A DNA stretch of 64,000 nt from Mesoflavibacter zeaxanthinifaciens DSM 18436 (GCF_000422365.1 NZ_AULQ01000012.1:1-64000); one strand, 5' to 3'; numbered from the stretch's first letter, positions 34,029-43,724 are shown. The notes: generated from the sequence alone by a model not told the origin. Made by a program: numbers and translations.

Positions 34029-35522
34029 ATGAAAAATCACATACTCAAAATATTTTTTACAATAAGCGCTTTAGTTCTTTTTTGTGCTTGTAGTGAAGAA
34101 ACTATCACAATAACAGGACAAGGTACTTTAACAGGTAAAGTAGTAGAAAAAAGTACTAACATACCATTAGAAAATGTAAAAATCTCTACTAATCCAAATA
34201 CTAGTACAATTTTTTCTGATTCGGAAGGGAATTTTCAAATTTCTAATATAGACGTAGGAGATTATTCAGTCAAAGCAGAAAAAGAAGGGTATATTGTAAA
34301 GTTTGAAGGTGCAACAATTCAAGAGTCCGTTTCTGCTAATGTTATTTTTGAACTTGAAATTGAAACAGCAAATAATGATGCACCAAACGCACCTATATTG
34401 CTAGAGCCTTTAAATGATAGTGTGGAAGTTGGACTAAGCGTAGATTTAGTTTGGTCCGGATCAGATCCAGAAGAGGATGAGTTAACTTACTCTGTAGAAA
34501 TTTTAAATGATCAAAATGCAGATGTAATAAGTTTTACAGAAATTACAGATACTACATTAACAGTTTCTGGTTTAATGTATAACACAAAATATTTTTGGCA
34601 AGTAACCGCTAATGATGGTATTAATAATTCTGTATCTAGCAATGTTTTCAACTTTAGAACTATTGAGTTTCCAGAAAATAGAATTTTCTTCACTCGAAAA
34701 ATAAACGGAAATAATGTTATCTTTTCTACAGATGATGACGGGAATGAGATACAGTTAACCTCTCAAAATAACAATTCATGGAGACCTCGTAAAGCACAAT
34801 CTTTAAATAAAATTGCATTTTTAAGAAGTAATGGAGGACAAACACATGTTTTTACTATGAATTTAGATGGTTCAGATGTTCAGCAAATAACATCTGCTGT
34901 ACCAGTAAATGGATTTAATTTTGAAGAAATAGACTTTGAATGGACAAATAATGATTCTCAAATTTTATATCCAAGTTTTGATAAATTGTATGTAATAGAT
35001 TCAGACGGATCTGGATTAAATCAAATATATCAAACATCTAATGGTAATTTTATAACCGAAGTAGATTGGAATCAAAACACATCCACAATAGCCTTAAAGA
35101 CAAACAATAGTAATGGTTATGAGGTAGAGATTTTTACAATAAATACATCTGGAGTAGTTCAGGATATAATTTTACAAGGTATAACAGGAGCTGCAGGAGG
35201 AATTGATTTATCCTTTGACGGTACAAAACTATTATATACAAGAGACGTTACCGGTAACGAAAATCAAGAGTATAGACAATTAAACTCTCAAGTATTTATT
35301 TATGATTTAACAACGATGACAACAAATAGTACTGTGTCTTTTGAAAAACCACCAGGGACTAATGATTTAGATGCTAAATTTTCTCCAACAGAAGCAGAAA
35401 TTATAATAGAAAACACACCAAATGATGGATTGTCGCAAAGTAATATTTATAAACTAACATTAGGTCAGGTTAACGGAAGAGAGTTGATTGAGGAAGATGC
35501 AAAAATGCCTGATTGGAAATAA
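34029..35522 (+). CDS. Curli-operon lipoprotein: carboxypeptidase-regulatory, Fn3 and beta-propeller domains
   Basis: The 497-residue protein has an N-terminal lipoprotein signal ending CAC (Cys21). Residues 30-105 form a CarboxypepD_reg-like fold (GTLTGKVVEKSTNIPLENVK... FSDSEGNFQISNIDVGDYSV). Residues 115-212 resemble fibronectin type III. From 215 on there are TolB/WD40-like blades with patterns such as VFTMNLDGSDVQQIT, VIDSDGSGLNQIY and DGTKLLYTRD. No catalytic residues are seen. It lies 37 bases after csgG and is the last gene before the operon's terminator, so it is probably made with the secretion apparatus. A role in binding fibres or anchoring the assembly is inference from position. 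Confidence 0.82.
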   Translation: MKNHILKIFFTISALVLFCACSEETITITGQGTLTGKVVEKSTNIPLENVKISTNPNTSTIFSDSEGNFQISNIDVGDYSVKAEKEGYIVKFEGATIQESVSANVIFELEIETANNDAPNAPILLEPLNDSVEVGLSVDLVWSGSDPEEDELTYSVEILNDQNADVISFTEITDTTLTVSGLMYNTKYFWQVTANDGINNSVSSNVFNFRTIEFPENRIFFTRKINGNNVIFSTDDDGNEIQLTSQNNNSWRPRKAQSLNKIAFLRSNGGQTHVFTMNLDGSDVQQITSAVPVNGFNFEEIDFEWTNNDSQILYPSFDKLYVIDSDGSGLNQIYQTSNGNFITEVDWNQNTSTIALKTNNSNGYEVEIFTINTSGVVQDIILQGITGAAGGIDLSFDGTKLLYTRDVTGNENQEYRQLNSQVFIYDLTTMTTNSTVSFEKPPGTNDLDAKFSPTEAEIIIENTPNDGLSQSNIYKLTLGQVNGRELIEEDAKMPDWK

Positions 35523-35554
35523 AAAAGTTTACCAACCACATCAAAATAACCCTT

Positions 35555-35591
35555 AAAAGCACACATAAATATTTGTGTGCTTTTTTTTTAT
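35555..35591 (+). terminator. Curli operon terminator
   Basis: The stem AAAAGCACACA / TGTGTGCTTTT (35555-35565, 35574-35584) is followed by a long T-run. It is the only strong terminator after the second curlin gene. Confidence 0.85.
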
Positions 35592-35602
35592 AAATATCTT
35601 TG
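35573..35602 (+). promoter_or_regulatory. purM promoter overlapping the curli terminator
   Basis: TTG 35573-35575, a 19-base spacer and TATCTTTG 35595-35602 match the consensus; the -33 element lies inside the terminator hairpin. Confidence 0.55.
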
Positions 35603-35619
35603 TAGCTTAACACAACACA

Positions 35620-36798
35620 ATGAGTTCCGAAATTTCTAAACGCTACAGTCAAAGAGGTGTTTCTGCTTCAAAAGAAGATGTGCACAACGCCATAAAAAAC
35701 ATAGATAAAGGATTATTCCCAAAAGCCTTTTGTAAAATTGTGCCAGATTACCTAACAAACGATTCTGACTATTGTTTAATAATGCATGCAGATGGTGCAG
35801 GAACAAAGTCGTCTTTAGCATACATGTACTGGAAAGAAACTGGAGATTTATCAGTTTGGAAAGGTATAGCGCAAGATGCTTTAATAATGAATATTGACGA
35901 TCTACTTTGTGTAGGAGCAACAGATAATATTATGTTGTCTTCAACCATAGGAAGAAATAAAAATTTAATTCCAGGTGAAGTTATTTCGGCAATAATTAAT
36001 GGTACAGAAGAGTTAATTGAAGAGCTTAAAAACTTTGGGGTAACGATACATTCAACTGGTGGTGAAACAGCAGATGTTGGTGATTTGGTAAGAACAATCA
36101 TTGTAGATTCTACGGTAACAGCAAGAATGAATAGAGCAGATGTTATTGATAATGCTAATATCAAAGCAGGAGATGTTATTGTTGGATTAGAAAGTTTTGG
36201 CCAAGCTACTTATGAAAAAGAGTATAATGGCGGAATGGGAAGTAACGGTTTGACTTCTGCAAGACACGATGTTTTTAATAAATATTTAGCTAAGAAATAT
36301 CCAGAAAGTTTTGATGCTTCAGTACCAGAAGATTTGGTATATTCTGGTCAAATTAAATTAACAGATAAGGTAGAAAATTCGCCAATAGATGCTGGTAAAT
36401 TAGTGTTGTCTCCAACGCGTACCTATGCACCAATTATCAAGCAAATTCTTTCAAAATATACAAGTGAAGACATCCATGGGATGATTCATTGTAGTGGCGG
36501 AGCGCAAACAAAAATTCTTCACTTCATAGATAATTTACATGTTGTAAAGGATAACATGTTTTCAATTCCACCATTATTTAAACTAATACAAGAGCAGTCA
36601 AAAACAGACTGGAAAGAAATGTATCAAGTATTTAATTGTGGGCATAGAATGGAATTGTATGTTAATCCAGAAGTAGCAGAAGAGATTATAAAAATTTCAA
36701 AATCATTTAATGTTGATGCTCAAATTGTTGGACGTGTAGAAGCATCTTCAACAAAAAAACTTACAATAGAAAGCGAATACGGAACGTTTACCTACTAA
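35620..36798 (+). CDS. purM: Phosphoribosylformylglycinamidine cyclo-ligase (AIR synthase), Bacteroidota form
   Basis: The enzyme closes the imidazole ring in purine synthesis (FGAM to AIR). The 392-residue PurM fold has HADGAGTKSSLAYMYW (the DGVGTK-like ATP motif), MNIDDLLCVGAT, TGGETADVGDLVR and a C-terminal ATP-grasp-like GGAQTKIL segment. It is longer and more divergent than the 345-residue E. coli enzyme, as usual in this phylum. Followed after 15 bases by the DUF3078 gene. Confidence 0.88.
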   Translation: MSSEISKRYSQRGVSASKEDVHNAIKNIDKGLFPKAFCKIVPDYLTNDSDYCLIMHADGAGTKSSLAYMYWKETGDLSVWKGIAQDALIMNIDDLLCVGATDNIMLSSTIGRNKNLIPGEVISAIINGTEELIEELKNFGVTIHSTGGETADVGDLVRTIIVDSTVTARMNRADVIDNANIKAGDVIVGLESFGQATYEKEYNGGMGSNGLTSARHDVFNKYLAKKYPESFDASVPEDLVYSGQIKLTDKVENSPIDAGKLVLSPTRTYAPIIKQILSKYTSEDIHGMIHCSGGAQTKILHFIDNLHVVKDNMFSIPPLFKLIQEQSKTDWKEMYQVFNCGHRMELYVNPEVAEEIIKISKSFNVDAQIVGRVEASSTKKLTIESEYGTFTY

Positions 36799-36813
36799 CA
36801 ATAAACTATAATT

Positions 36814-37764
36814 ATGAGATTTTTTCTTTTAATCTTAGCTGTTTGTGTATCCCAAATAACACAAGCGCAAGAAACAGATTCGATTGTAAAAACCTTAGAT
36901 ACTTTAACTTGGAAACAAGTTAATCGTGTTGGTTTAGATATAAACGAGGTTACGTTTGTAAACTGGAGTGCTGGTGGTGCTAATTCAATTTCGGCACTTT
37001 TAGCTTTAAATTCTAGCTTACGTTACAAGAAGAATAATTTAATATGGTTTAATGCTATAAGAACACGTTATGGTATCAATAAGCAAGAAGATCAATTACT
37101 AAGAAAAACTGAAGACGAACTTGAGTTAATCTCTACAATTGGTTACAGAAAAGACACGATATCTAATTGGTATTTTTCAGGTAGATTTAACTTTAAAACA
37201 CAATACTCTAATGGGTATAATTATCCTAACAGAGATAATCCTATTTCTCGTTTTATGGCACCAGGATACGTGTTTGTAGGTGGTGGAGCAGAGTATGGAA
37301 AAAATATAGAAAAGCTTTCATTTTATTTATCGCCTTTAACCTTTAAAGGGACATTTGTATTAGACCAAAAATTAGCAGACAATGGTGCATTTGGTGTAGC
37401 ACCAGCAGTTTATGATATAGACGGAAATAAAATACAAGATGGAGAAATGATGCGGACCGAAATGGGAATTTTAATAACCAATGCCTACGAAGCTCAAGTT
37501 ATGGAGAATATTTACCTACGTAACCAGTTAAGCTTGTATACAGATTATTTAAACAGTTTTGGTAATATTGATGTAGATTGGGAAGTAGTATTTGACTTTA
37601 AAGTAAACAATTTTGTAAAAGCTACGTTAGGATCTCATATAAAATATGATAATGATATTAAAATTATAGAAGAAGCCGAGACCGAAGAAGCAGATGCTAT
37701 AGAACGCGGTGCATCTATACAATGGAAACAACTTTTAGGTATAGGAGTTGTTGTAGATTTTTAG
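36814..37764 (+). CDS. DUF3078 outer-membrane-associated protein
   Basis: The 316-residue protein has a signal peptide ending TQAQ. The mature part matches DUF3078: VNWSAGGANSISALLAL, a periodic beta-strand pattern, and NPISRFMAPGYVFVGGGAEY. It is rich in aromatic residues at strand ends and ends in VVDF, suggesting an outer-membrane beta-barrel. Restricted to Bacteroidota. It lies 15 bases downstream of purM and is probably co-transcribed, although no functional link is evident. Confidence 0.85.
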   Translation: MRFFLLILAVCVSQITQAQETDSIVKTLDTLTWKQVNRVGLDINEVTFVNWSAGGANSISALLALNSSLRYKKNNLIWFNAIRTRYGINKQEDQLLRKTEDELELISTIGYRKDTISNWYFSGRFNFKTQYSNGYNYPNRDNPISRFMAPGYVFVGGGAEYGKNIEKLSFYLSPLTFKGTFVLDQKLADNGAFGVAPAVYDIDGNKIQDGEMMRTEMGILITNAYEAQVMENIYLRNQLSLYTDYLNSFGNIDVDWEVVFDFKVNNFVKATLGSHIKYDNDIKIIEEAETEEADAIERGASIQWKQLLGIGVVVDF

Positions 37765-37873
37765 TATATTTAATGGTTGCTTCTTTTAATAGGTTTTTGT
37801 TAAAATCTGCTGCGGTCTATTAAAAAGATGTGTCAGTTTACAAAACACCTTTTCCAATTAAGTAGGGTTTTTA

Positions 37874-37951
37874 ATGAATTCTAAACAAGCCATAAAAGTT
37901 GTTATCGCATTACTCTTAATAGTCAACTTATTTATCAGTATATTTTTTTGA
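37874..37951 (+). CDS. 25-residue membrane micropeptide upstream of a polytopic membrane protein
   Basis: ATG 37874 opens a 25-codon frame, MNSKQAIKVVIALLLIVNLF then ISIFF, ending TGA at 37949-37951, which overlaps the next gene's start region (TGATGTG). It has a short basic head and a single hydrophobic helix. It may be a coupling leader, or the true N terminus of the next gene separated by a frameshift in the T7 tract at 37943-37949. Confidence 0.4.
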   Translation: MNSKQAIKVVIALLLIVNLFISIFF

Positions 37952-37952
37952 T

Positions 37953-38573
37953 GTGCTAACTTTTAGAACTGTTAGAGCTATATCTGTATTATTTATTCTA
38001 ATATATTTTTTACTTTTCACTATTAAAGACTATCTAATACTTTCTTTTGTGTGTCTGCTTTTATCTGCAGATATTTTAGATCTTTACTTTGATAGTCCGC
38101 TTATCCCAGAATACTATTTTGTTGTAAAAATATCTGCCTACCTGCTTTTATTGCAAAGAGTTTTAAAAAAGACTAATTTTTTAAACGTAAAAATAAGAGA
38201 TGTATTAATAGTTTCAGCAATAGCAATACTAAATATACTTATAGGTATTAGGTCGTTATATCAAGTTTCTCTAAAAACAGCATCTAATTTAGAGTTGACC
38301 TTACTTTTTATATATGGATTTGTTTTGGTATTAGTAGGTACTTTTGTAGCTAATTATTACTTCAGGTACGTTTCCAAAAGAGCATTCTATTTTACTACTT
38401 TTGTTTACTTAATCATGTTTGCAGATGTTTCAGGCTATGTCGCTAATTACTTTGATATTTATTTCTTTAATTATTTAGAGAGGTTTTACTACTTTTTAGG
38501 ATTTTTTTATATGGCATTTTACCTCATTTATACTAATGAGCTAGACGATCAAGAAAATAAACTTTTCGAATAA
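37953..38573 (+). CDS. Polytopic membrane protein of unknown function
   Basis: The 206-residue protein is almost entirely hydrophobic, with seven to eight predicted membrane helices and aromatic-rich loops, ending in an acidic tail, NELDDQENKLFE. I recognise no catalytic motif. The start used is GTG 37953, because no ATG lies in frame. An alternative is that translation begins at ATG 37874 and the frame is broken in the T7 tract; deleting one T would join both parts into a 232-residue protein. Preceded by a 9-bp inverted repeat (37784-37792, 37817-37825). Confidence 0.65.
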   Translation: MLTFRTVRAISVLFILIYFLLFTIKDYLILSFVCLLLSADILDLYFDSPLIPEYYFVVKISAYLLLLQRVLKKTNFLNVKIRDVLIVSAIAILNILIGIRSLYQVSLKTASNLELTLLFIYGFVLVLVGTFVANYYFRYVSKRAFYFTTFVYLIMFADVSGYVANYFDIYFFNYLERFYYFLGFFYMAFYLIYTNELDDQENKLFE

Positions 38574-38757
38574 TTATTGATGTGATTTTTGTTTAGCAAA
38601 ACAAAAAGTAAATTTATAAGTCACGACCAGATAAAAAATGATTTATACAAATAGAAAATACTTTTTAATTGTTTGGTCATGTGTGCTATAAAAATAGTTT
38701 TTGTTTGTAATAAATATATGTATTAATTATTTAGTGTTTGATCAGGATAATTAAATA

Positions 38758-38786
38758 TTGCAAATTCATAAATTATCGTATTTTTG
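38758..38786 (+). promoter_or_regulatory. prfA promoter
   Basis: TTG 38758-38760, an 18-base spacer and TATTTTTG 38779-38786 match the flavobacterial consensus 20 bases before the prfA start. Confidence 0.65.
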
Positions 38787-38806
38787 TTTTTCAACAAAAA
38801 AGATAG

Positions 38807-39883
38807 ATGTTAGAGAAGTTACAAATTGTAAAACAACGTTTTGATGAGGTTAGCGATTTAATAATCCAACCAGATATTATATCAGATCAAAAGCGTTATG
38901 TAGAGTTAAATAAAGAATATAAAGACCTTCGTGTATTAATGGATAAGCGCGAAGAGTATATAGAACTTACCAATAACTTAAAAGAAGCAGAAGAAATTAT
39001 TTCTGACGGAAGCGATGCCGAAATGGTCGAAATGGCTAAAATGCAATACGACGATGCTAAAACAGGTATCCCTAAATTAGAAGAAGAAATACGTATGCTT
39101 CTAATACCAAAAGATCCACAAGATTCTAAAAATGCGGTAGTCGAATTACGTGCAGGAACTGGTGGAGACGAAGCTAGTATCTTTGCTGGTGACTTATTTA
39201 GAATGTACACTAAGTATTGCGAAGGTAAAGGTTGGAAAGTAGACGTTGTAGATTATAGCGAAGGTACAAATGGTGGTTTTAAAGAAATTCAATTTGAAGT
39301 ATCTGGAGAAGACGTTTACGGCACATTAAAATTTGAAGCAGGTGTTCATCGTGTACAACGTGTCCCACAAACTGAAACTCAAGGACGTGTGCATACCAGT
39401 GCAGCAACTTGTATGGTGTTTCCAGAAGCAGAAGAGTTTGATGTAGAAATAGATCCTAAAGATGTACGTATAGACTACTTCTGTTCTTCAGGACCAGGAG
39501 GACAATCTGTAAACACAACTTATTCTGCAGTACGTTTAACACATACACCAACAGGCTTAGTAGCGCAATGTCAAGACCAAAAGTCGCAACATAAAAATAA
39601 AGAAAAAGCTTTTAAAGTATTACGTTCTAGATTATACGATTTAGAATTAGCAAAAAAGATGGAAGAAGAAGCTGCTTTAAGAGGAACAATGGTAACAAGT
39701 GGAGACAGAAGTGCAAAAATTAGAACATACAACTATCCTCAAGGACGTGTTACAGACCATCGTATTGGCTTAACTTTATACGATTTATCAAACATCGTTA
39801 ATGGAGATATCCAAAAAATTATAGACGAGTTACAATTAGCAGAAAACACTGAAAAGTTAAAAGCTAGTGACGAGACTATTTAA
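38807..39883 (+). CDS. prfA: Peptide chain release factor 1
   Basis: RF1 recognises UAA and UAG stop codons and triggers peptide release. The 358-residue protein has the GGQ catalytic loop at residues 231-233 ([14 protein letters not shown]) and the N-terminal coiled region. The stop-codon-reading domain holds the expected [15 protein letters not shown] segment; the PxT tripeptide appears as PQT, also common. Length standard. The Gln of GGQ is normally methylated by PrmC, whose gene is not adjacent. Confidence 0.96.
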   Translation: MLEKLQIVKQRFDEVSDLIIQPDIISDQKRYVELNKEYKDLRVLMDKREEYIELTNNLKEAEEIISDGSDAEMVEMAKMQYDDAKTGIPKLEEEIRMLLIPKDPQDSKNAVVELRAGTGGDEASIFAGDLFRMYTKYCEGKGWKVDVVDYSEGTNGGFKEIQFEVSGEDVYGTLKFEAGVHRVQRVPQTETQGRVHTSAATCMVFPEAEEFDVEIDPKDVRIDYFCSSGPGGQSVNTTYSAVRLTHTPTGLVAQCQDQKSQHKNKEKAFKVLRSRLYDLELAKKMEEEAALRGTMVTSGDRSAKIRTYNYPQGRVTDHRIGLTLYDLSNIVNGDIQKIIDELQLAENTEKLKASDETI

Positions 39884-39903
39884 CCTTAACTAAACCAATT
39901 AAA

Positions 39904-41265
39904 ATGAAACTCTTAAAAATCGCTATTATACTATTGGTTTGTAATATAGCCAATGCACAGTCATTTATAGGTTATACTTCAGATAACTATTCTGGTTTAC
40001 ATGGTGTTGCATTAAATCCAGCAAATATTGTAAACTCAAAATTTAGGACAGAAATTAACCTAGCTTCTGCATCTTCAACATTTAATAATGATTATTTTGT
40101 AGCAGATTTTAACGAGTTGTTTTCAGGTGAAGACTTTGACGATTCAAGAACAGAACCTAAAGACAATAACAACTTCACTATAAGTGCAGATGTAATGGGA
40201 CCGTCTTTTATGCTTAATCTTTCGCCTAAATCAAGTATTGGTATCATTACAAAAGGTAGAGTTTTTTCTAACGTTAATGAGCTAAGTGGTGTTTTATTTG
40301 AAAATATAGAAGACAACTTTGATGATAACTCAGACTTCACAATAGAAGAAGATAATTTTACAATAACTACACACGGTTGGGCAGAATTTGGTGTTGCTTA
40401 CGGACATGTATTATTAGATAACAATCAGCACTATTTAAAAGGAGGCGCAACAATAAAGTATTTAAGAGGTTTTGGTAACGCTTACACCATAGGATCAAAT
40501 TTACTTGTAGATTATGATGCTAATACTTTTATAAATGGAGATGGACAAATAACATCAACAGGAACCATTCAATACGGAAGCTCTAATGCATTTAGTGCAG
40601 ATGGAGATGGCGATTTTAAACTAGAAGATAACGCACAAGGTTTAGGTGCAGATTTAGGTTTTATTTACGAGTGGCGAAAAGATCCTTTAGATATAGATAA
40701 TATGTCTAACGCTGCATACAAACTTAAATTAGGAATAAGCATAACAGATATAGGAAGCATTAATTACAAAGATGCAGATGTAAAAGTTTATGATGTTACT
40801 AACTCTATTAATGAAGCGCAGTTTAATTCTGAAGAAGATTTTGAAGATAAATTAGATGCATTCTATACCTTAGTAGAAGAAAGAGATGCAACAAAAGTAT
40901 TGCTTCCAACAGCATTGCATATAACAGCAGATTATAATTTAGACTCTCAATTCTTCTTAAACTTTAGAAGTGATTTATCATTAAGAAAAAAAGGAGAAGT
41001 TAACACAAACTCTATAGACAATACATTTACACTTACGCCAAGATTTGAGCGTAAATGGGTAAGTGTTTATTTACCTTTAGGAGTATCAGAATACAGTGGT
41101 TTTCAAGCAGGTTTTGGTTTTAGAGCAGGACCATTATTTATTGGATCTCAAACAATTTTGACTAATCTGTTATCAGATTCAAGTCAAGCAGCAAATATAT
41201 ACGCTGGTTTAAAAATACCAATCTATAAAAAAGGTAAATCATATTCTAAAGCAAGTAATAATTAA
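39904..41265 (+). CDS. DUF5723 outer-membrane protein
   Basis: The 453-residue protein has a signal peptide to about residue 18 (NIANAQ). The N terminus SFIGYTSDNYSGLHGVALNPANI and the following beta-strand-rich chain match DUF5723, a Bacteroidota family of predicted outer-membrane barrels related to FadL/PorV-like proteins. No OmpA peptidoglycan-binding domain is attached, though some relatives have one. Function unknown. It lies 20 bases after prfA and has its own terminator. Confidence 0.82.
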   Translation: MKLLKIAIILLVCNIANAQSFIGYTSDNYSGLHGVALNPANIVNSKFRTEINLASASSTFNNDYFVADFNELFSGEDFDDSRTEPKDNNNFTISADVMGPSFMLNLSPKSSIGIITKGRVFSNVNELSGVLFENIEDNFDDNSDFTIEEDNFTITTHGWAEFGVAYGHVLLDNNQHYLKGGATIKYLRGFGNAYTIGSNLLVDYDANTFINGDGQITSTGTIQYGSSNAFSADGDGDFKLEDNAQGLGADLGFIYEWRKDPLDIDNMSNAAYKLKLGISITDIGSINYKDADVKVYDVTNSINEAQFNSEEDFEDKLDAFYTLVEERDATKVLLPTALHITADYNLDSQFFLNFRSDLSLRKKGEVNTNSIDNTFTLTPRFERKWVSVYLPLGVSEYSGFQAGFGFRAGPLFIGSQTILTNLLSDSSQAANIYAGLKIPIYKKGKSYSKASNN

Positions 41266-41270
41266 AAATA

Positions 41271-41296
41271 TAAGCCTCTTTTTGAGGCTTTTTTTA
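41271..41296 (+). terminator. Terminator after DUF5723 gene
   Basis: The stem AAGCCTC / GAGGCTT (41272-41278, 41284-41290) is followed by T-run. Confidence 0.8.
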
Positions 41297-41324
41297 TAAA
41301 ACTAATACATTGTCTACATAAAAT

Positions 41325-41840
41325 TTGAAACACTTATTATTCATACTTTTTATTATAATTACTTCTAATAATATGATTACCAGTCAAAAATTCTTGAGTA
41401 GTAATCAGGATTGTATATTTGACCAAACAACTCAAACTGACGAGTTTTTAAAAAATATTGAAGAATTAAAAGATTACGTATGGTTTGATGATGAAAAGAA
41501 AGCTGAAATTATTCTAAATGACCATTGGGCATTGACAATAAAAAGAGGAGGATGTGATCATTTTGAGCTTTCTGCTGAGTTTTTTTATGAGAGACCGTTA
41601 GATTTTAAAACGAACAAGAAATTAGTATTTGATAATATAATTTGGATTACAAATTTACTTAATGAGTTTGATGGAGATATTATTAAAGAATGTCTGGAGA
41701 AAGAAAAATACTCTATAACAGAAGAAAATGAAAATGATTTATTTATCAATTTTCTAGATGAAAGAATTTATGAAAGCTACTTTATGTCTTATAAAAGCGA
41801 TACAACAACAAATTTTATTGTTTCATATACTATCTATTGA
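41325..41840 (+). CDS. Secreted hypothetical protein, TTG start
   Basis: The 171-residue protein is acidic. TTG 41325 gives a good signal peptide (MKHLLFILFIIITSNNMITS); the first ATG (41373) would cut it off, so TTG is preferred. The mature part has WALTIKRGGCDHFELSAEFFYE and no family I recognise. Two Cys residues could form a disulfide. It lies between a terminator and pyrF and is probably transcribed with pyrF. Confidence 0.65.
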   Translation: MKHLLFILFIIITSNNMITSQKFLSSNQDCIFDQTTQTDEFLKNIEELKDYVWFDDEKKAEIILNDHWALTIKRGGCDHFELSAEFFYERPLDFKTNKKLVFDNIIWITNLLNEFDGDIIKECLEKEKYSITEENENDLFINFLDERIYESYFMSYKSDTTTNFIVSYTIY

Positions 41841-41864
41841 TTATTTTTATTTAATGTACTAAAC

Positions 41865-42680
41865 ATGACAACACAACAACTAATAGACCAAATCAAAAAA
41901 AAGAAATCCTTCCTTTGTGTGGGATTAGATGTAGATTTAAATAAAATACCACAGCATCTTTTACAAACCGAAGATCCTATTTTCGAGTTTAATAAAGCTA
42001 TAATAGATGCAACACATCATCTTTGTGTGGCATACAAGCCAAATATTGCATTTTTTGAAGCGTATGGTTTAAAAGGTTGGCAAGCTTTAGAAAAAACAAT
42101 CAATTATTTAAACGAAAAACATCCAGAAATTTTTACAATAGCAGACGCAAAACGTGGTGATATTGGTAATACTAGCACTATGTATGCTAAAGCCTTTTTT
42201 GAAGATTTAGCGTTTGATAGTGTGACTATAGCTCCATATATGGGTAAAGATTCAGTCGAGCCTTTTTTAGCATTTAAAGACAAACACACCATACTTTTAG
42301 CGTTAACATCTAATCAAGGTGCTTTTGATTTTCAAACTAAACTTGTTGATGGTAAAGAACTTTACAAGCAAGTGTTAGAGACCTCTAAAACGTACGCTAA
42401 TTCAGAAAACTTAATGTACGTAGTTGGTGCTACAAAAGCAGAGTATTTATCTGAAATTAGACAAATAATACCAAATAGTTTCTTATTAGTTCCTGGTGTC
42501 GGTGCGCAAGGCGGTAACCTTCAAGACGTATGTAAATATGGTATGACCAAAGATGTAGGTTTGTTAATTAACTCGTCAAGAGGTATTATCTATGCTTCAA
42601 ACCAAGAAGACTTTGCACAAGCAGCAGCACAAAAAGCTGAAGAGTTACAAAAGCAAATGCAAGCCATTTTAGAATCATAA
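41865..42680 (+). CDS. pyrF: Orotidine 5'-phosphate decarboxylase, type 2
   Basis: The enzyme makes UMP from OMP, the final step of pyrimidine synthesis. The 271-residue length and the motif [13 protein letters not shown] (catalytic Asp-Lys-Asp set) identify the longer type 2 (archaeal/actinobacterial-like) form; [11 protein letters not shown] and [11 protein letters not shown] support it. The stop overlaps the next start by one base (TAATG). Confidence 0.96.
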   Translation: MTTQQLIDQIKKKKSFLCVGLDVDLNKIPQHLLQTEDPIFEFNKAIIDATHHLCVAYKPNIAFFEAYGLKGWQALEKTINYLNEKHPEIFTIADAKRGDIGNTSTMYAKAFFEDLAFDSVTIAPYMGKDSVEPFLAFKDKHTILLALTSNQGAFDFQTKLVDGKELYKQVLETSKTYANSENLMYVVGATKAEYLSEIRQIIPNSFLLVPGVGAQGGNLQDVCKYGMTKDVGLLINSSRGIIYASNQEDFAQAAAQKAEELQKQMQAILES

Positions 42681-43480
42681 TGACAGACCATTTAGGTAAT
42701 CATATTGATATAAGTGTTACGCCAAAACGTATTGTTAGTTTAGTACCTTCTCAAACCGAACTACTTTATGATTTAGGTTTAGAAGAAAGCATTGTAGGTA
42801 TTACAAAATTTTGTGTGCATCCACTTCATTTTAAAAGTACAAAACAAGTTGTAGGTGGTACAAAAAACATTAAAATAGAAAAGATAAAGCAGCTTAATCC
42901 TGATATTATTCTATGTAATAAAGAAGAAAATACGCCAGAAATTGTAGAAGCTTGTCAAGAGATTTGTCAAGTTCATGTGTCAGATATTGTAACTATACAA
43001 GACTGTTTGGATTTGATAAACGATTATGGTGTAATTTTTAAAAAACGCACTAACGCGCAACGTATTTCAGATAAAATTCAATTTCATTTAAACAATTTTA
43101 AAACATTTATTAAAGCCGAAAAAGTTTTAAAAGTAGCCTATTTTATTTGGAGAGAACCATGGATGGTAGCAGCAAACAATACGTTTATTAATCATTTATT
43201 AGAGCTAAATAAATATCAAAATATTTACGCAAATTTAGAGCGTTATCCAGAAATAGAACTAAAAAAAATAAGATTACAAGGCGATCCAGAAATTGTCTTT
43301 TTGTCTAGCGAACCTTACCCATTTAAAGATGAACATGCTTTTGAAATTGGACGTAAAACACACCACGCAAAAACCGTTTTTGTAGACGGAGAATATTTTT
43401 CGTGGTATGGCTCTAGACTTATAAAAGCGTTTGATTATTTTATAGAGTTAAGAAAGCGATTGAGGACTATCTCTAACTAA
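42680..43480 (+). CDS. BtuF-like helical-backbone metal/cobalamin receptor without signal peptide
   Basis: The 266-residue protein has the type III periplasmic-binding fold: IVSLVPSQTELLYDLGLEESIVGIT, LNPDIILCN, and YFSWYGSRLIKAFDYF. Members bind cobalamin, siderophores or metal complexes for ABC uptake. This copy has no signal peptide or lipobox: it begins [20 protein letters not shown], right at the fold's first strand. Translation is coupled to pyrF (1-base overlap). It may be cytoplasmic or be a divergent non-transport homologue. No permease or ATPase gene is adjacent. Confidence 0.82.
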   Translation: MTDHLGNHIDISVTPKRIVSLVPSQTELLYDLGLEESIVGITKFCVHPLHFKSTKQVVGGTKNIKIEKIKQLNPDIILCNKEENTPEIVEACQEICQVHVSDIVTIQDCLDLINDYGVIFKKRTNAQRISDKIQFHLNNFKTFIKAEKVLKVAYFIWREPWMVAANNTFINHLLELNKYQNIYANLERYPEIELKKIRLQGDPEIVFLSSEPYPFKDEHAFEIGRKTHHAKTVFVDGEYFSWYGSRLIKAFDYFIELRKRLRTISN

Positions 43481-43645
43481 AAACTTAAGTTTATTAAGCT
43501 TATCTAAAAGCTTTAAAGCCCTATATTCAGATAAGTCGCTTTCTTCATGGTTAGTTTGACGCAAATTATAAGCTTCTTCAACAAGTTGTTTGTAACGTTT
43601 GTTAAGTTTTAACTGCTGTTGTTTTAATTTATCTCTACGACTCAT
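43448..43645 (-). CDS. Small coiled-coil protein (Lacal_2735-like)
   Basis: The 65-residue protein is highly charged and helical. The stretch LNKRYKQLVEEAYNLRQTNH followed by EESDLSEYRALKLLDKL matches the Lacal_2735 pattern known in flavobacteria. Its 3' end overlaps the convergent BtuF-like gene by 33 bases. Function unknown. Confidence 0.65.
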   Translation of the reverse strand: MSRRDKLKQQQLKLNKRYKQLVEEAYNLRQTNHEESDLSEYRALKLLDKLNKLKFLVRDSPQSLS

Positions 43646-43724
43646 AACTTTTAGAGGTTGATTTTCAGTTATTTAAATTAGTTTATTTATTTGAAGAAAA
43701 AAAATAAATCTCTAATTTTTTGAT

